A stretch of 64,000 bases of DNA from Acanthococcus lagerstroemiae (Eukaryota > Arthropoda > Insecta > Hemiptera > Eriococcidae). Positions within the stretch are counted from its first letter, which is position 1. Each line of letters begins with the position of its first letter. The notes under the pieces are model-generated. The model searched no databases and was not told the origin of the DNA. It was given only the letters and a program-made list of their open reading frames with translations. Below are positions 12,493 through 22,586 of this stretch, one piece after another. The DNA lies in contig CM063108.1 of assembly GCA_031841125.1 (NCBI GenBank), positions 42,960,268-43,024,267 on the forward strand, in the 5' to 3' direction. Made by a program: the position numbers and the translations under genes.

Positions 12493-12606
12493 AAGGCCCG
12501 CCTCCCCCATAAGGGGAGGTCCGGTTTGGCCGAAAAGGAAAAAAAAAGAGTTAGAAGAAATGTTGTGAGGCCTGCCTCCCCCCTAAGGGGAGGTCCGGTT
12601 TGGCCG
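12493..12606 (+). repeat. Duplicated hairpin in LINE 3' UTR
   Basis: Two copies of about 40 bp (12493-12532 and 12567-12606), each centred on CCTCCCCC..AAGGGGAGG followed by 'tccggtttggccg'. Each can form a GC-rich stem-loop. LINE 3' UTR structures of this kind can serve as the RT recognition site; that role is inference here. Confidence 0.6.
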
Positions 12607-13189
12607 GAAATCAAATATGAACTGATTGTGCCTGGGCCCCTGTGGCATCTACTGAAAGACCTCCTGGTGAAAGGTAGGGAAAGCAGGGGACCAGGAAGCA
12701 TGAAGAAGCTTGTAACCCTATCAGTAAGTATTGTAATGACATATTGTGTTGTAATGTAATACACTAGCCCCACCTCCATTGAGGAATGGGGACCAAAAAA
12801 AAAAAAAAACTACCCCTGGAAAATTGAGTAATTAAGGGGCCGGGTAGGCAACCTGCAGCGACTTGTGATTTTGAAGATTATGGGTAATTATGTCATTTTA
12901 TGTCTTATTATGTCGGTTATGTCTTAAAACTTGGAGATCTTTAATATTAGAATGTCCTTGAAAGTAGCTGATCTGCCCCTGCAATTTTTCGGATTTTTAG
13001 ATAGGCAACCCGCAGTGCGTTTTTTTTCCCCCGGTGATGGCGGCGGCGGATTTTACTTTAGATAGAGAGATACAGATTTTAAGCTCATATCTGGACAGCA
13101 ATCATTCTTTCACACATTCCTTCCGGAAAACGTCTTTGTTTCTTCAGTTTGTTAGATTTGGATTTTAACACTTTTTTTGATTTTCTGTT

Positions 13190-13690
13190 CAAAACCTGTC
13201 CAGGAATAAAAGAAGACTTTCATCCAGTTCAAAGTCAGATTCGAAATCATCACGAACATCAGATTCTGGAAGTTTTTATTTTCTTTATTTGTAATGTCTA
13301 CGTATTATTCTCGGTAAAAAGTCATTTTCAGGTTGGAAAAAAAAATTCATCAAAAAATTTTAAGGTCAGATTCGAAATCAGCAAAAAATCAGTTCCGAAA
13401 TGCTGTTCTTTTTCCTTTGATATATAAGTTTGCAATTTTACTTTTTAGCCTTTAGAGGTCATTTATGGGATGAAAAAGACTCTCATCCAAATTTCAAGGT
13501 CATGTCCAATATCAGCCCAAACTGCCTTTCTGAAACATGATTTTTGTCTCCGATTTTTAAGATCTGCATCTTGACCTTTTGGCTATTAAAAGTAATTTCC
13601 AGTGTGTGAAAAAGTCGTTCATATAAATTTGATGATCAGAATAGGTATCAATAAAAAACATAGGTCTTGAAACTCTATATTCTCCCGAAG
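13190..13690 (+). repeat. Degenerate tandem repeat, period about 130-135
   Basis: Four diverged units begin near 13202, 13330, 13465 and 13600. Each has an A-rich start, then 'catccaaatttcaaggtc' (variants), then 'agattcgaaatcagc' (variants), then a T-rich part. The units are too diverged for a perfect-repeat search but line up by eye. Confidence 0.55.
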
Positions 13691-13714
13691 ATATTGAATG
13701 TAAAGAATTGAACC

Positions 13715-15181
13715 CATAGGCGGATCCAGGATTTTCTCAGGGGAGGAGGATGCGTGAGAAAAACATGAATAATAGTTTATTTTATTTATTTTTATTTTAT
13801 TTTACAGCATATTGTTAGTAAAATCTCTTATATTCAACTTTTGTCGGACTCTATCCCACCAATATTGGCCCATTTCTGGGCAGATGCCTTTACACATCCC
13901 TTCTCTCGTGCTTCTCTTCCTCCAAGTTGGTCTCCACTCCTAAACTATCTCGTCTCTCCATCTTGTTTGTGGTCTTCCCCTATTGTGCTTCCCTTCCCTT
14001 GATATCCAGTTCAAAGCTTTCCTCCCCCATATGTCCTCTTGCCTAATTGCTTGTCCCGCATATTTTGCTTTTAACTTTTTGATCGTGTATATGTCTTTTA
14101 GTCCTGATTTTCCCCTGATTTCCGTGTTTTTGATTTTATCCAGCTTTTTGATTCCTAAGATACTTCTTTCTATTGCTCTTTGAGTGGATTGAATTTTTTC
14201 CACACTGGCTTTTGTTGCCGCCCATGTCTGACATCCGTATGTTAGTGATGGTAAGGTACAACTGTCCCAGATTTTGAATTTCAGTTTCTTCGCTATTTTC
14301 CCTTTGTAGAATTCTTTTTTGGCTTTTTCCACCCTGCTTTTGTTCTCTTGCATACTTCTTTTTTGTTCCTATTTTAAAATGAAATTGTTTGTCCTAAATA
14401 TTCAATTTCTTTCACTGTTTGTATTATCCCGCCTTTAATTTTGAATTCCTCCATTTCCTTGTTTGTTAAAATTTTTGTTTTTTCCATATTTATTGACAGT
14501 CCTGCTATTTTGCTTTCGTTTATGAGATCGTTTGCCATATTTTGGAATTCCTTTTTACTTTCCACTATAATTACAATATCATCCGCAAATCTTAAATTTG
14601 TCAGCCTGTCCCCATCTATTTTTACCCCCCATTGTTCCCAGTTTAGGTTATTAAAAATCTGTTCTACGATGCAATTGAATAAGTTCGGGGATAGTGGATC
14701 ACCTCGATGTACTCCCCTCTGAATTGCAGATTCCTGTCCTTGTATGTCCATTTTTATGTAGGATTTTGCATTTTCATATATTTTTTTGACTATAGTTGTC
14801 CATTTTGCTTTAACCCCCTTGTTTTCTCTTAGCTTTCTATAAAAAGTTGTGGTGAACTGAATCAGAGGCTTTGTTGAAGTCGATAAACGTAAGATGCTCT
14901 TTCTGATTGTATTCATTGGCTTTTTCAATTAACTTATTAACTATGAAGTTTTGGTCTGTTGTTGAGTAATTTTTGCGGAAGCCCCTTGTTCTCGACTCCA
15001 ATTTTCCCAAGGGGTGCTCGAACAAAATTTTATAACGTGAATTTAGAGGGGAGGGGGGGGAATTTGGCAAAGAAGATCTTAATGTAATGAATTTTTTATT
15101 TTTGAGGAATTTCCCAAGGGGTGCTCAAAAAATCCCAAGGGGTGCTCGAGCCCCGAAGCACCCACAAAGTTGCCGCCTATG
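13715..15181. mobile_element. Possible hAT-like element split by an RTE LINE
   Basis: The left end CATAGGCGGATCCAGG (13715) and inverted right end CCGCCTATG (15173-15181) share only 9-10 bp, and no target duplication was found. The right part carries three copies of CCCAAGGGGTGCTC (about 15004, 15113, 15133). The RTE fragment sits between them. The boundaries are tentative. Confidence 0.35.
13802..15007 (-). pseudogene. RTE-clade LINE reverse transcriptase fragment
   Basis: Read on the - strand from about 15007: GFRKNYSTTDQ, LTFIDFNKASDS (motif A, with F->S), then after a frame change RGVHRGDPLSPNLFN (motif B), LRFADDIVII (motif C), IEYLGQTISF, then SLTYGCQTWAATK, YAGQAIRQ and RGRPQTRWRDEIV. 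A TAG follows DEIV, then residual coding to TAA at 13804-13802. The 3' side continues into an (AAATA)n-like tract (about 13773-13800), the A-rich simple-repeat tail typical of RTE elements. The endonuclease is missing and at least one frameshift is present. Same family as the copies at 39310-44838 and 50337-53638. Confidence 0.85.
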
Positions 15182-15772
15182 AGCATGTTTATTGTTCTCA
15201 TTAAAGATTAACTGTCTGATCGGCACACAAATTATCTTTTTAAATCGCGGTAACCGTACTTATTTGCAATTTCATCACCGCATGGTTGCTTTTTACTGCC
15301 CAGTAGACACAGAAATCGTTCAGAGAACGGGTCGATGATAATTCAATTCAGTGCGGACTGTGAACTGCAGGCGCCCAAGTGCATCGAGAGAGAGATGTGG
15401 AGAAGACGAAAATGATTCAAAGTACATATAAAACTTGTTTTTATTTCAAGGGCACGATGCTAGAGCTTGGTAAATACACGTGTTATCTCTCATGTTTTAG
15501 AATTAGTCTGTCGCAAACGTGTGTTTTGCCAACAGACGTATTCTGATAGTAAAAATGGTTTTTAATTCTGGTTTCCGATTTAGACTCCCGGTGTGTTCGA
15601 GAACAAGGAACCAGCAGCGACTATGTATTTGAAATGTAAGTAAAATGTACGTAAATCTATTTGTAATTATTGATTAGTTGATATTATTTGAAGTTGGATG
15701 ACACTCGCGAGAATTCACCGTCCACAGATAGAAGCAAACTGATATATCTTTGGATAGGAAAATAGTATAGGA

Positions 15773-15945
15773 CAGGGGCGAATCCAGGGGAAAATTTCAG
15801 GGGGGGGGGGGTTTACAATCTCGTGTCGTGGTTCACACTCTCTGTTAAGGAACAATATTTTGGTGCCCTGTAATGTGCGATTCAACAAAAAAAAATTGCC
15901 AAATTTCAAGGGGGTTAACACCCCCTCCCCTTGGATCCACCTCTG
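15773..15945. mobile_element. hAT-type MITE with 8-bp duplication GTATAGGA
   Basis: TIRs CAGGGGCGAATCCAGGGG (left) and, inverted, CAGAGGTGGATCCAAGGG (right). The flanks are an exact 8-bp duplication gtatagga (15765-15772 and 15946-15953), as expected for hAT transposition. Length 173 bp, no coding. It contains a G11-12 run near 15801. Confidence 0.85.
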
Positions 15946-16984
15946 GTATAGGATGTAGAATTGTGGCAAAGGGAATATGTCGAAGGCTGCTGAAGAGTAA
16001 CCCGTAACTAGAGTACATGAGTATTATTCAGATGTGGCCCTATGGCTGATTGATATAATGTGTTGTGCAATACTACCGGCCGCATTCTCAGCCTCCTTTG
16101 GAATTTTTTTGCTAGTGAAAATCAATCATTTTTGTAACTTCGGAGGGGGGGGGGCATTGCCACCCTGAGAAGACGCTCTCCCCCGCCCCCTGCAGAAAGG
16201 TCCGGAATTTTCTTGTCACCAGTTGCTCTCCTTCACCTAGCCTCTCCCCCCCCCCCCCCCCCCTGGAAAAATGATCACACTACCCTGGTTTCTGAAGTTC
16301 AAGTTTTGTATTTATGGAATTCCCCCTAGATGGGTAGATACATATTTTCGTGTTCTTATATTATTTCGAGTTTATTCTTCTATTATCTTACATTTTTGAT
16401 TGTCAATCTTAGTTTGATTTCTATTTTAAATTATTTACGCAATTTGTTTCGTTTACTTTTTTTTAATCAACGTTGATAAGCTATATGTTAGTTATTCCAC
16501 GCGAGTTCGACCGAAAAATATCTCGTCTGGTCATTGACTCTTTCAATTTTGACCAAACTTGCAGGGAAAACTTCAATATCGTATATCTCAGTAGTGTATG
16601 TCTGTGAAACTGTTTGGCTAAATACTTATCGGGCTTGAGTTTTCGATGCTTTTTAGAAATGACTAACGCTCGTCACGTACCTCAGGGTTAGGCAGTCATG
16701 GGCTTCATGCCAAACGGGATCGAAAAAAATTACAAAACTGGAATTTTTGGCTTATTGGAATCGTATCTAGCGTTATATGTCATGCCAAAACGGCGTATCG
16801 ATTGAATTAAACGAAAATGATTAACAGATAAATTCTAATTGGGCGTATGTGCCGAAATAAGGCAAAATGACACTGCCGAGCAAAAAAGCGTATGTACCAC
16901 AGTCGTTCAGTGTATGTATGTGCGCCTTTCTGCTCGATCATAAATAATAATATGTAGAATGACAATACGCCCTTGGGAAGATTA
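15946..16984. other. Intergenic with long G and C homopolymers
   Basis: Nothing coding. A G-run at about 16145-16154 and a C-run at 16246-16263 (18 C) bracket a short GC-rich block. Confidence 0.4.
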
Positions 16985-17892
16985 CAGTACAATCCCGATT
17001 ATCCGAAAATTGAAAATTCGGATGATACCTGATGTGCAAATCCTATCGCAGTTACCCGGGAAACTAAAAAAAGAGAACAAGGGTAATCTGAGGGTAACCT
17101 AGTGTAACAAATGGGGAACTTTTTTCCGCCGCGGGTAACTAGAGGGTAACTAATTGCGTAGTATCCCACCAGTTACCCGGGTAACTAAAGAAGAACAAGG
17201 GTAATCTGAGGGTAACCCGAGGGTAATAAATGGGTAACTGGGTAACTAGAGGGTAACTGATTGCGCATCGGGTACGGAGAGTTTTTAATGCATGTTTTTT
17301 GTTTGTTTTTTTCCTGTTATAAGCAAGGCCTAGTGTATTTGAACGTGAGAAATCAATTATTTCATCATATGCATACATACGAGTATATATATGTATAAGT
17401 TCGAAATAAACTCACAGGACGTAATCGATGCGAGAATATAATTAATAACGAATCGATTAAACGTGCGGTTACAATTTCGCGTAAATGACTAAATCGGCGA
17501 GAACGTGCACTCGGTGCTATTACAATAATCGCTCTAACAGATGGTACATGATTTAACAATATTCGGGTACTCCGATAAGACACATACAATCAGCGTGCAA
17601 GCTTCAACGGGATGAAGACTACGTGTTCCAAGAAGAGGCAGTCAGACAAATTCTTACATATATATAGGCTCAGGAAATCCTACATTGCATAAGATGTGTA
17701 TTCACTTGAAACTACTTTATTGCAAATGATAACGAAGCAACCTCGTGAGTGCATAATATTACGCAACCTAATGGTTCGGATAATGCGGAAACTGTTCGGA
17801 TAATCAAAAGAGTTCGGATGATGTAAAGCATGTTTCATGGTTCGGATAGTGCAGATTTTCGGATAATCGGGGTTCAGATAATCGAGATTATA
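16985..17892. mobile_element. pogo/Tigger-like element with repeated GATTATCCGAA ends
   Basis: The left end CAGTACAATCCCGATTATCC (16985) and the right end, read inverted, with the same CCCCGATTATCCGAAAAT, mark a Tc1/pogo-type element. The right end holds a run of TTCGGATAATC/GTTCGGAT motifs (about 17770-17880). No intact transposase. A TA-inserting MITE (17027-17272) lies within its left part. The exact right boundary is uncertain by about 10 bp. Confidence 0.6.
17027..17272. mobile_element. TA-MITE, GTAACCCGGGTAAC-rich family (copy 1)
   Basis: Ends CCTGATGTGCAA / TTGCGCATCGGG, flanked by TA (17025-17026, 17273-17274). The interior is two degenerate units of about 115 bp built from GGTAAC-type words (gttacccgggtaact, gagggtaactgattgcg). 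Other copies lie at 19140-19382 (inverted) and 49722-49943. Confidence 0.75.
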
Positions 17893-18248
17893 CGTCTTTC
17901 TTACTCTGTTTAAACTAAGTCAAACAACGATACGTCGTTTCGGAATTAAATTTTCTAAGAATCGCCAGCATGCTATGAATGAATTTGGTGCATAAGTCTG
18001 GTCTTGGCCTTCAATAATCGCGCACATGGAGTGTGATTCAATGCATTGCGTACCATCGAAACGGCAGCTGAAGGTACCAAAATGTCTTGGCCAGATGACT
18101 GGCCAATAATGTTGTTCGTTTTTAGCAAGAAGAGGCCCCAAAAAGTATGATGTAAATGAATTATAACGGCAAGTAGGTAATTTAGTAATTTTCTAGATTT
18201 CAAAAAATAAAATAAAAATAAGATACGAGTTAATTTAATGAACGTTTT

Positions 18249-18402
18249 CAGTAGCATAGCCAACCTCTAGTGTTCAAGGTGGTCTAGTCTTGACCAAAGG
18301 GAGAGGAGGTATTAAAGGAGGGGCTAAAATGAGAAAAACCATTACTTGACGAAGTTGAAAAGAAGGGGCCCAGGCCTCTCCGACCCCTTGACTACGCCAC
18401 TG
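18249..18402. mobile_element. hAT-type MITE, CAGTGGCGTAGTC family
   Basis: Left CAGTAGCATAGCCAACC and inverted right CAGTGGCGTAGTCAAGG. The flanks aacgtttt / aaactttt are an imperfect 8-bp duplication. 154 bp. Related to the better preserved copy at 58420-58696. Confidence 0.6.
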
Positions 18403-19139
18403 AAACTTTTTAAAGCAGATGATGGAACTATACACGCTCAACTGGAAAGAAGTAAAGAGTGCCTCTATTTTCAAAGGAACGTGGAAGATGCCTTTCTGTT
18501 CAGAAAACAGAGCAATCAGTTTCTGGAAAACCTGGGAAAAGTCAGAGAATGTGAGCACACCTGGAGAAGTCAGGGAATTTCACCAAGGTCAGAGAATTTT
18601 CTGAGACTCGTAGCATTATTGGTGAAAAATGAAGTTAGGTACAAATCAATTTTGATAGCTAAGTTACAAACCATATTAACGAGAACGAAATAAATAGTGA
18701 CGTTCATACTTTCATTCCTTTCCAATTGAATCAGCATTTACAGCACAGTAGACTCTCGATTACAGCCGATTACTGATTATCTGACTCACCGTATTATCTG
18801 ACGCTAAAAATTTTCTCAGTTATGCAAGTATTAATTTTCTTGATTAATGTGAATATGATTAATTATTGCTTGTGATATTAAAGTTGTAGTGTATAGTTGT
18901 GGACTAGTCTTTTTCTCAGAAAATTATTTGCTTAGCCTTAATTTCTGATTAGTCTTTCCGTTTGTTTTCTCAAGAAAAATGTCTTGTAGTTTCTTTAGTA
19001 GGTATAAGTATTTCCTCGACTAATATGGTTAATCATTTCTTGAGTTATTAATACTTGTATTATTGCTGTCTCATTCTCGCATGATGTTGAATCTTCCTAC
19101 AAACCCATAAAATCAAACGTAATTGCCTTGTGGTTCTTA
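18403..19139. other. Intergenic with TE scraps
   Basis: Contains a 'cctgggaaaagtcagagaat / agtcagggaattt' motif cluster (18528-18605), echoed at about 19600 and about 30270-30560, and a pogo-like end fragment CAGTAGACTCTCGATTA near 18746. No gene. Confidence 0.4.
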
Positions 19140-19382
19140 CTTCCCGATGCGCAATCAGTTACCCTTCAGTTACCACTCACGGAAAAGTTACCCATTTGTT
19201 ACCCACGGGTTACTCTCAGATTACCCTTGTTCCCCTTTAGTTACCTGGGTGACTGGCGGGATACTACGCAATTAATTACCCCTCTAGTTATCCGCGGTGG
19301 AAAAGTTATCCATTTGTTACCCTCAGATTACCCTTGTCCCCCTCTAGTTACCCGGGTAACTTTTGGGATTTTGCGCATCGGG
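19140..19382. mobile_element. TA-MITE, GTAACCCGGGTAAC-rich family (copy 2, inverted)
   Basis: Inverted relative to copy 1: starts near CCCGATGCGCAATCAG and ends TTTTGCGCATCGGG. The interior has two units of GTTACCC words (agttacccgggtaac). The flanking TA is blurred on the left. Confidence 0.7.
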
Positions 19383-20030
19383 TTAGAGAAGATGACAAAA
19401 TGCTGGGTCAGTGATTCTCTATTCTATTAAAATGAAGGGAAGTATGTACTCTATTTTATTTTCATTTGCCGCCATACTCTTTTGTCTTGCTTAGCTGAAA
19501 ATAACTTTTGTCTTGGACGTATATGATAAATATTCTTTTTCTTCTGAGATTACCAAGGAAATGCAAAACTGAGAAGCTTTTCTAGTGGAGATTAAAGTCT
19601 GGAAAAACCTGGAAAAGTCGGGGAATTTTTTCTTGGAAAAAACTGGCCACCCTGGAAAATAATTATGGATGAAGAATTTTCAGAAAATTGATTTTACAAG
19701 TTGGGTCACAAGGAAGAAAAGAGCGAAAGGAGCATTGCTGAAGATGAATATCAGGATGAAGATATGGATGGAAATTAACTGAGCTCAGGCCAAAACTAAG
19801 AATAATACTCGTATAAAAAATAATAAATGATGATTATTCATTTAGCTCTTTCTATTTTTTTATATTTTTTTCTTTTCTAACTTTGGAATAGATAATAAAA
19901 ATTTTACGATTCTGTTCAGTAGAATTTGGTCATTATGCAGAGTATTGATGAGGAAAACGGGCGTAAGTGCTGATTCTAAAAAGGCGTAAGTACAGTTATT
20001 CCACAAAAATTGCAGTTTTTCACATAATAA

Positions 20031-20736
20031 TTGAATCGGTTGGAACCAAAAGGGATTAAGTCCAAAAATCGCACTTTTCAGGAAGCGAAAACAACTGTTT
20101 CATTCGAAAATTTGAAAATCGTGGAAAACGTTCTTCAGGGTGGTGGTAGTAGAGGGTCACAAGAGACAACTTTTAAGCCCGATCCCGTCGAATGAACTTT
20201 TGATGGGCCGAGGCTGGGGGGGGGGGGCTCAAAGTTTTTGGACTTAATCCCTTTTAGTTCTGAATGATTTTTTTTTGTAGTTTTACGGCTTGAAATTGCC
20301 CCCCCCCCCCGCTTTTGTAGCCAGACATAAAGCAGTTACTTTAGTCTTGGTCCCATTCTAATCGAGTAAAATCCCTCTGCTAGTAAGAAAAAAAGTTCTG
20401 AAGCTGTATTGGAAAATTGCGATTTCGTTTTTGAAAATAACACTTTTCAGGTATAAAAATGCAAAAAGAGGGGGTCGGTCAGAATTTTTCATTTATTTCT
20501 ATTTTTTACACTCAAATACACAATTTTCAAACAATTTCTGGAAAAAATCCATTTTTTGAAAAAATTTCATTATAAAACAATGAAAGAAAGCGATGTTGCC
20601 AAAAAGCACTCTCCCAGTTGTTTCACGAAATTCCGATCACATCGGCAAATCCGCGATACTTCAATACCCTATAATCCGTGAAAAAAACGAAAACGACAGA
20701 AGTGGACTTAACTCCTTTTGGTTCTAACCGATTCAA
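20031..20736. mobile_element. TIR element, TTGAATCGGTTGGAACC ends
   Basis: The left 35 bp (TTGAATCGG..AAAAGGGATTAAGTCCA) is inverted at 20703-20736 (TGGACTTAACTCC..CCGATTCAA). An internal partial copy of the end occurs near 20236-20265, followed by paired G- and C-runs (about 20217-20228, 20299-20310). 706 bp, no transposase. Confidence 0.7.
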
Positions 20737-22586
20737 TTTATACTATTATAATCAGCATGAAATTTTCGGTTAAAAACATTACATTTCTAGGAACCGTACA
20801 ACATTTACATGTATAGCTCGGGGGAATCCTGCCACTTCCGAAAAACTTTGAAGCGCTTCCCTGTAAAATTTACTTTGGTAGAATCACCCTTCTAGTACGA
20901 AACCCACGCAGTAAGCCAAGCTAGCTGAGCAATAGGCCGCCAACTAGATCTTTCCACTTTTTCGGATATGTAGCTGGCTTAGCTGAACAATCGTTGGTTA
21001 TTTTTAGAGCAGTGAACTGAAATGAAACCGATTGTGAAAAGTTTGAGCTTTATTTTGCTAGTTTGGTTCAGCTGCAGCGTGTGAATCAGATGACCCAGCT
21101 TAGCTGAAGTGTGCGAAACAGAGAGGATATCACAGCTGTAGCACAATACTGCATTAAGATAGGCCTGGTTTCAAATATTTTCTGGTATATCTATACAACC
21201 CCCCCCCCCCCCTTCCCAAAGTTGTTCCAAATAATTCAAAAAGAAAAGTCTGAAGAATCAAGGTATGGGTAGGTATTTTATAGGAACAATAAGTTCCAAA
21301 TCAAAAATTTTCCCAAAATTTGGAAGGAAAAATGTGAAAAAATTTGAAACCAGAAAGCATATAATATGATTTTGGACATTAGATCGTTACAAGATCTGGC
21401 GAATCTTTGTACTTAGATTCTCTTAGGCGTAATGAAAAACTAACTTATGTAGTATTTTGAAAGTACATACAGTCATTTTTGAGGAAAATTGGAAACTCGA
21501 CACCAAAAATGAACATTTTTCAAACGGTTTCAAAGGCATTGTCTGGAGTACATTGAAACCCTTCATGTTGGTTTGATAAAAATCAGGAATTTCGGTCGAA
21601 CTGACCTGGAATAACACTGGTGGTTTTCAATGCTGTTAACATTACTTAATCTGTTAAACATCGTACTCACACTTTCAAAAAAATAAAAAAGTTAGATTAT
21701 ACGTCTACATCACCGACAGGCTTGTCCCTCATTTAAAATAAAGTTCATGGACTATAGATACCTAATATGTAGGTAATTACTGAGACTGTAGGTGACATTA
21801 AATTTTAAAATTTTACAGCAGTTGCATCATGGATCAACCTAGCGGATAGCTAGGAACCTCTCAGAAAAACGACTAGAAATCAAACCTAATGTTGGAGTAT
21901 ATTATGTGAGGTACTTGGAGGCTGCTTTTCTAAAACTTTAAATCTCACTCCCAAATTTTCTGGAAGTTACTATTTTTCACACAGTTATAATCGCTCAGAA
22001 AGTTATAGTTAGAAACGTACAAAATCTTCTAGTGATGAAAACTATCTATTGACAATAAGGCAAAAATAATCTATTGGTAAAACTCAATAAAACCATTTTT
22101 TTCTTTCTTTTCTTGAGGCCAGTTTGCTCCTATTGTGTACATTCAAATTGAATACTCGTTATTTGTTTATTTTTAAAGAGCATGATACGGGAAGATGTGA
22201 TGTGAAATTCACCCTGTGAACTATGAAGATAGACCGTTGTTAACTTCAGAATGTCAGATGAGGTGATTCAATTAGAAATATTGTCTTTCATACTTGTCAA
22301 CTGTGCGCAGCACTCTGCGATTAACTGATTAGTCTTACCAAAATCAGACAATTAACTTATCTCTCTTCATTTTTGTTCCTCCTAGGAAAGCATTTACGAG
22401 TACAATACAGAGATCTAATGATAGACTGATACTAAAAACGGGATATGATCATTCTTAGGATAACACAAGCGAATAAACGAATGAGTAACTAACTATCTGT
22501 ATAATTTCATAGTACACTTGAGTACTTCAGTTTCTAACTTGATGCTTCATTTCTCAGTTACAGGGAATATTTCAAATCAATCCAAG
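20737..22586. other. Upstream region of gene A
   Basis: AT-rich with a C-run at about 21198-21213. No coding sequence, TIR pair or clear core promoter was recognised in the 1.8 kb before the gene A start. Confidence 0.4.

Larger units (their letters stand above)
10034..12809 (+). mobile_element. 5'-truncated R1-clade LINE in the tandem array
   Basis: The element is bounded by a 12-bp direct duplication, ctacccctggaa (10022-10033 and 12810-12821), and ends in 15 A residues (12795-12809). Removing it restores an uninterrupted array unit (ctacccctgg|aaaattgag), as seen intact at about 9194. It starts inside the coding region after the endonuclease domain, so it is a dead-on-arrival 5' truncation. 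The long exact duplication and largely open reading frame suggest a recent insertion. Confidence 0.92.
6640..13060. repeat. Pyrimidine-rich tandem array of about 600-bp units
   Basis: Diverged long tandem units. A typical unit has a C/T-rich part (ccctccaacc...cttgaagatccctgacc; cctcctccaccaggacc; caaccatgaacccc), then 'ctacccctggaaaattgag', then an AT-rich part (gggtaggcaacctgcag; repeated tatgtcttattatgtc; cttgaaagtagctgatc). Clear units: about 7925-8530, a tail-only unit at 8515-8720, 8780-9350 and 9356-10033; the last resumes at 12810-13060 after a LINE insertion. Older units cover about 6700-7870 (two copies of 'tccaaccaggagcttccacc'). Open frames here are proline/serine low-complexity and occur in several frames; I do not regard them as genes. 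Confidence 0.75.

Noticed and set aside
17048..17270. GGTAAC-rich arrays as telomere-like or CRISPR-like repeats
   Set aside because: Units are unequal and bounded by TIRs with TA duplications; there are no constant-length spacers and no arthropod telomere (TTAGG)n pattern.
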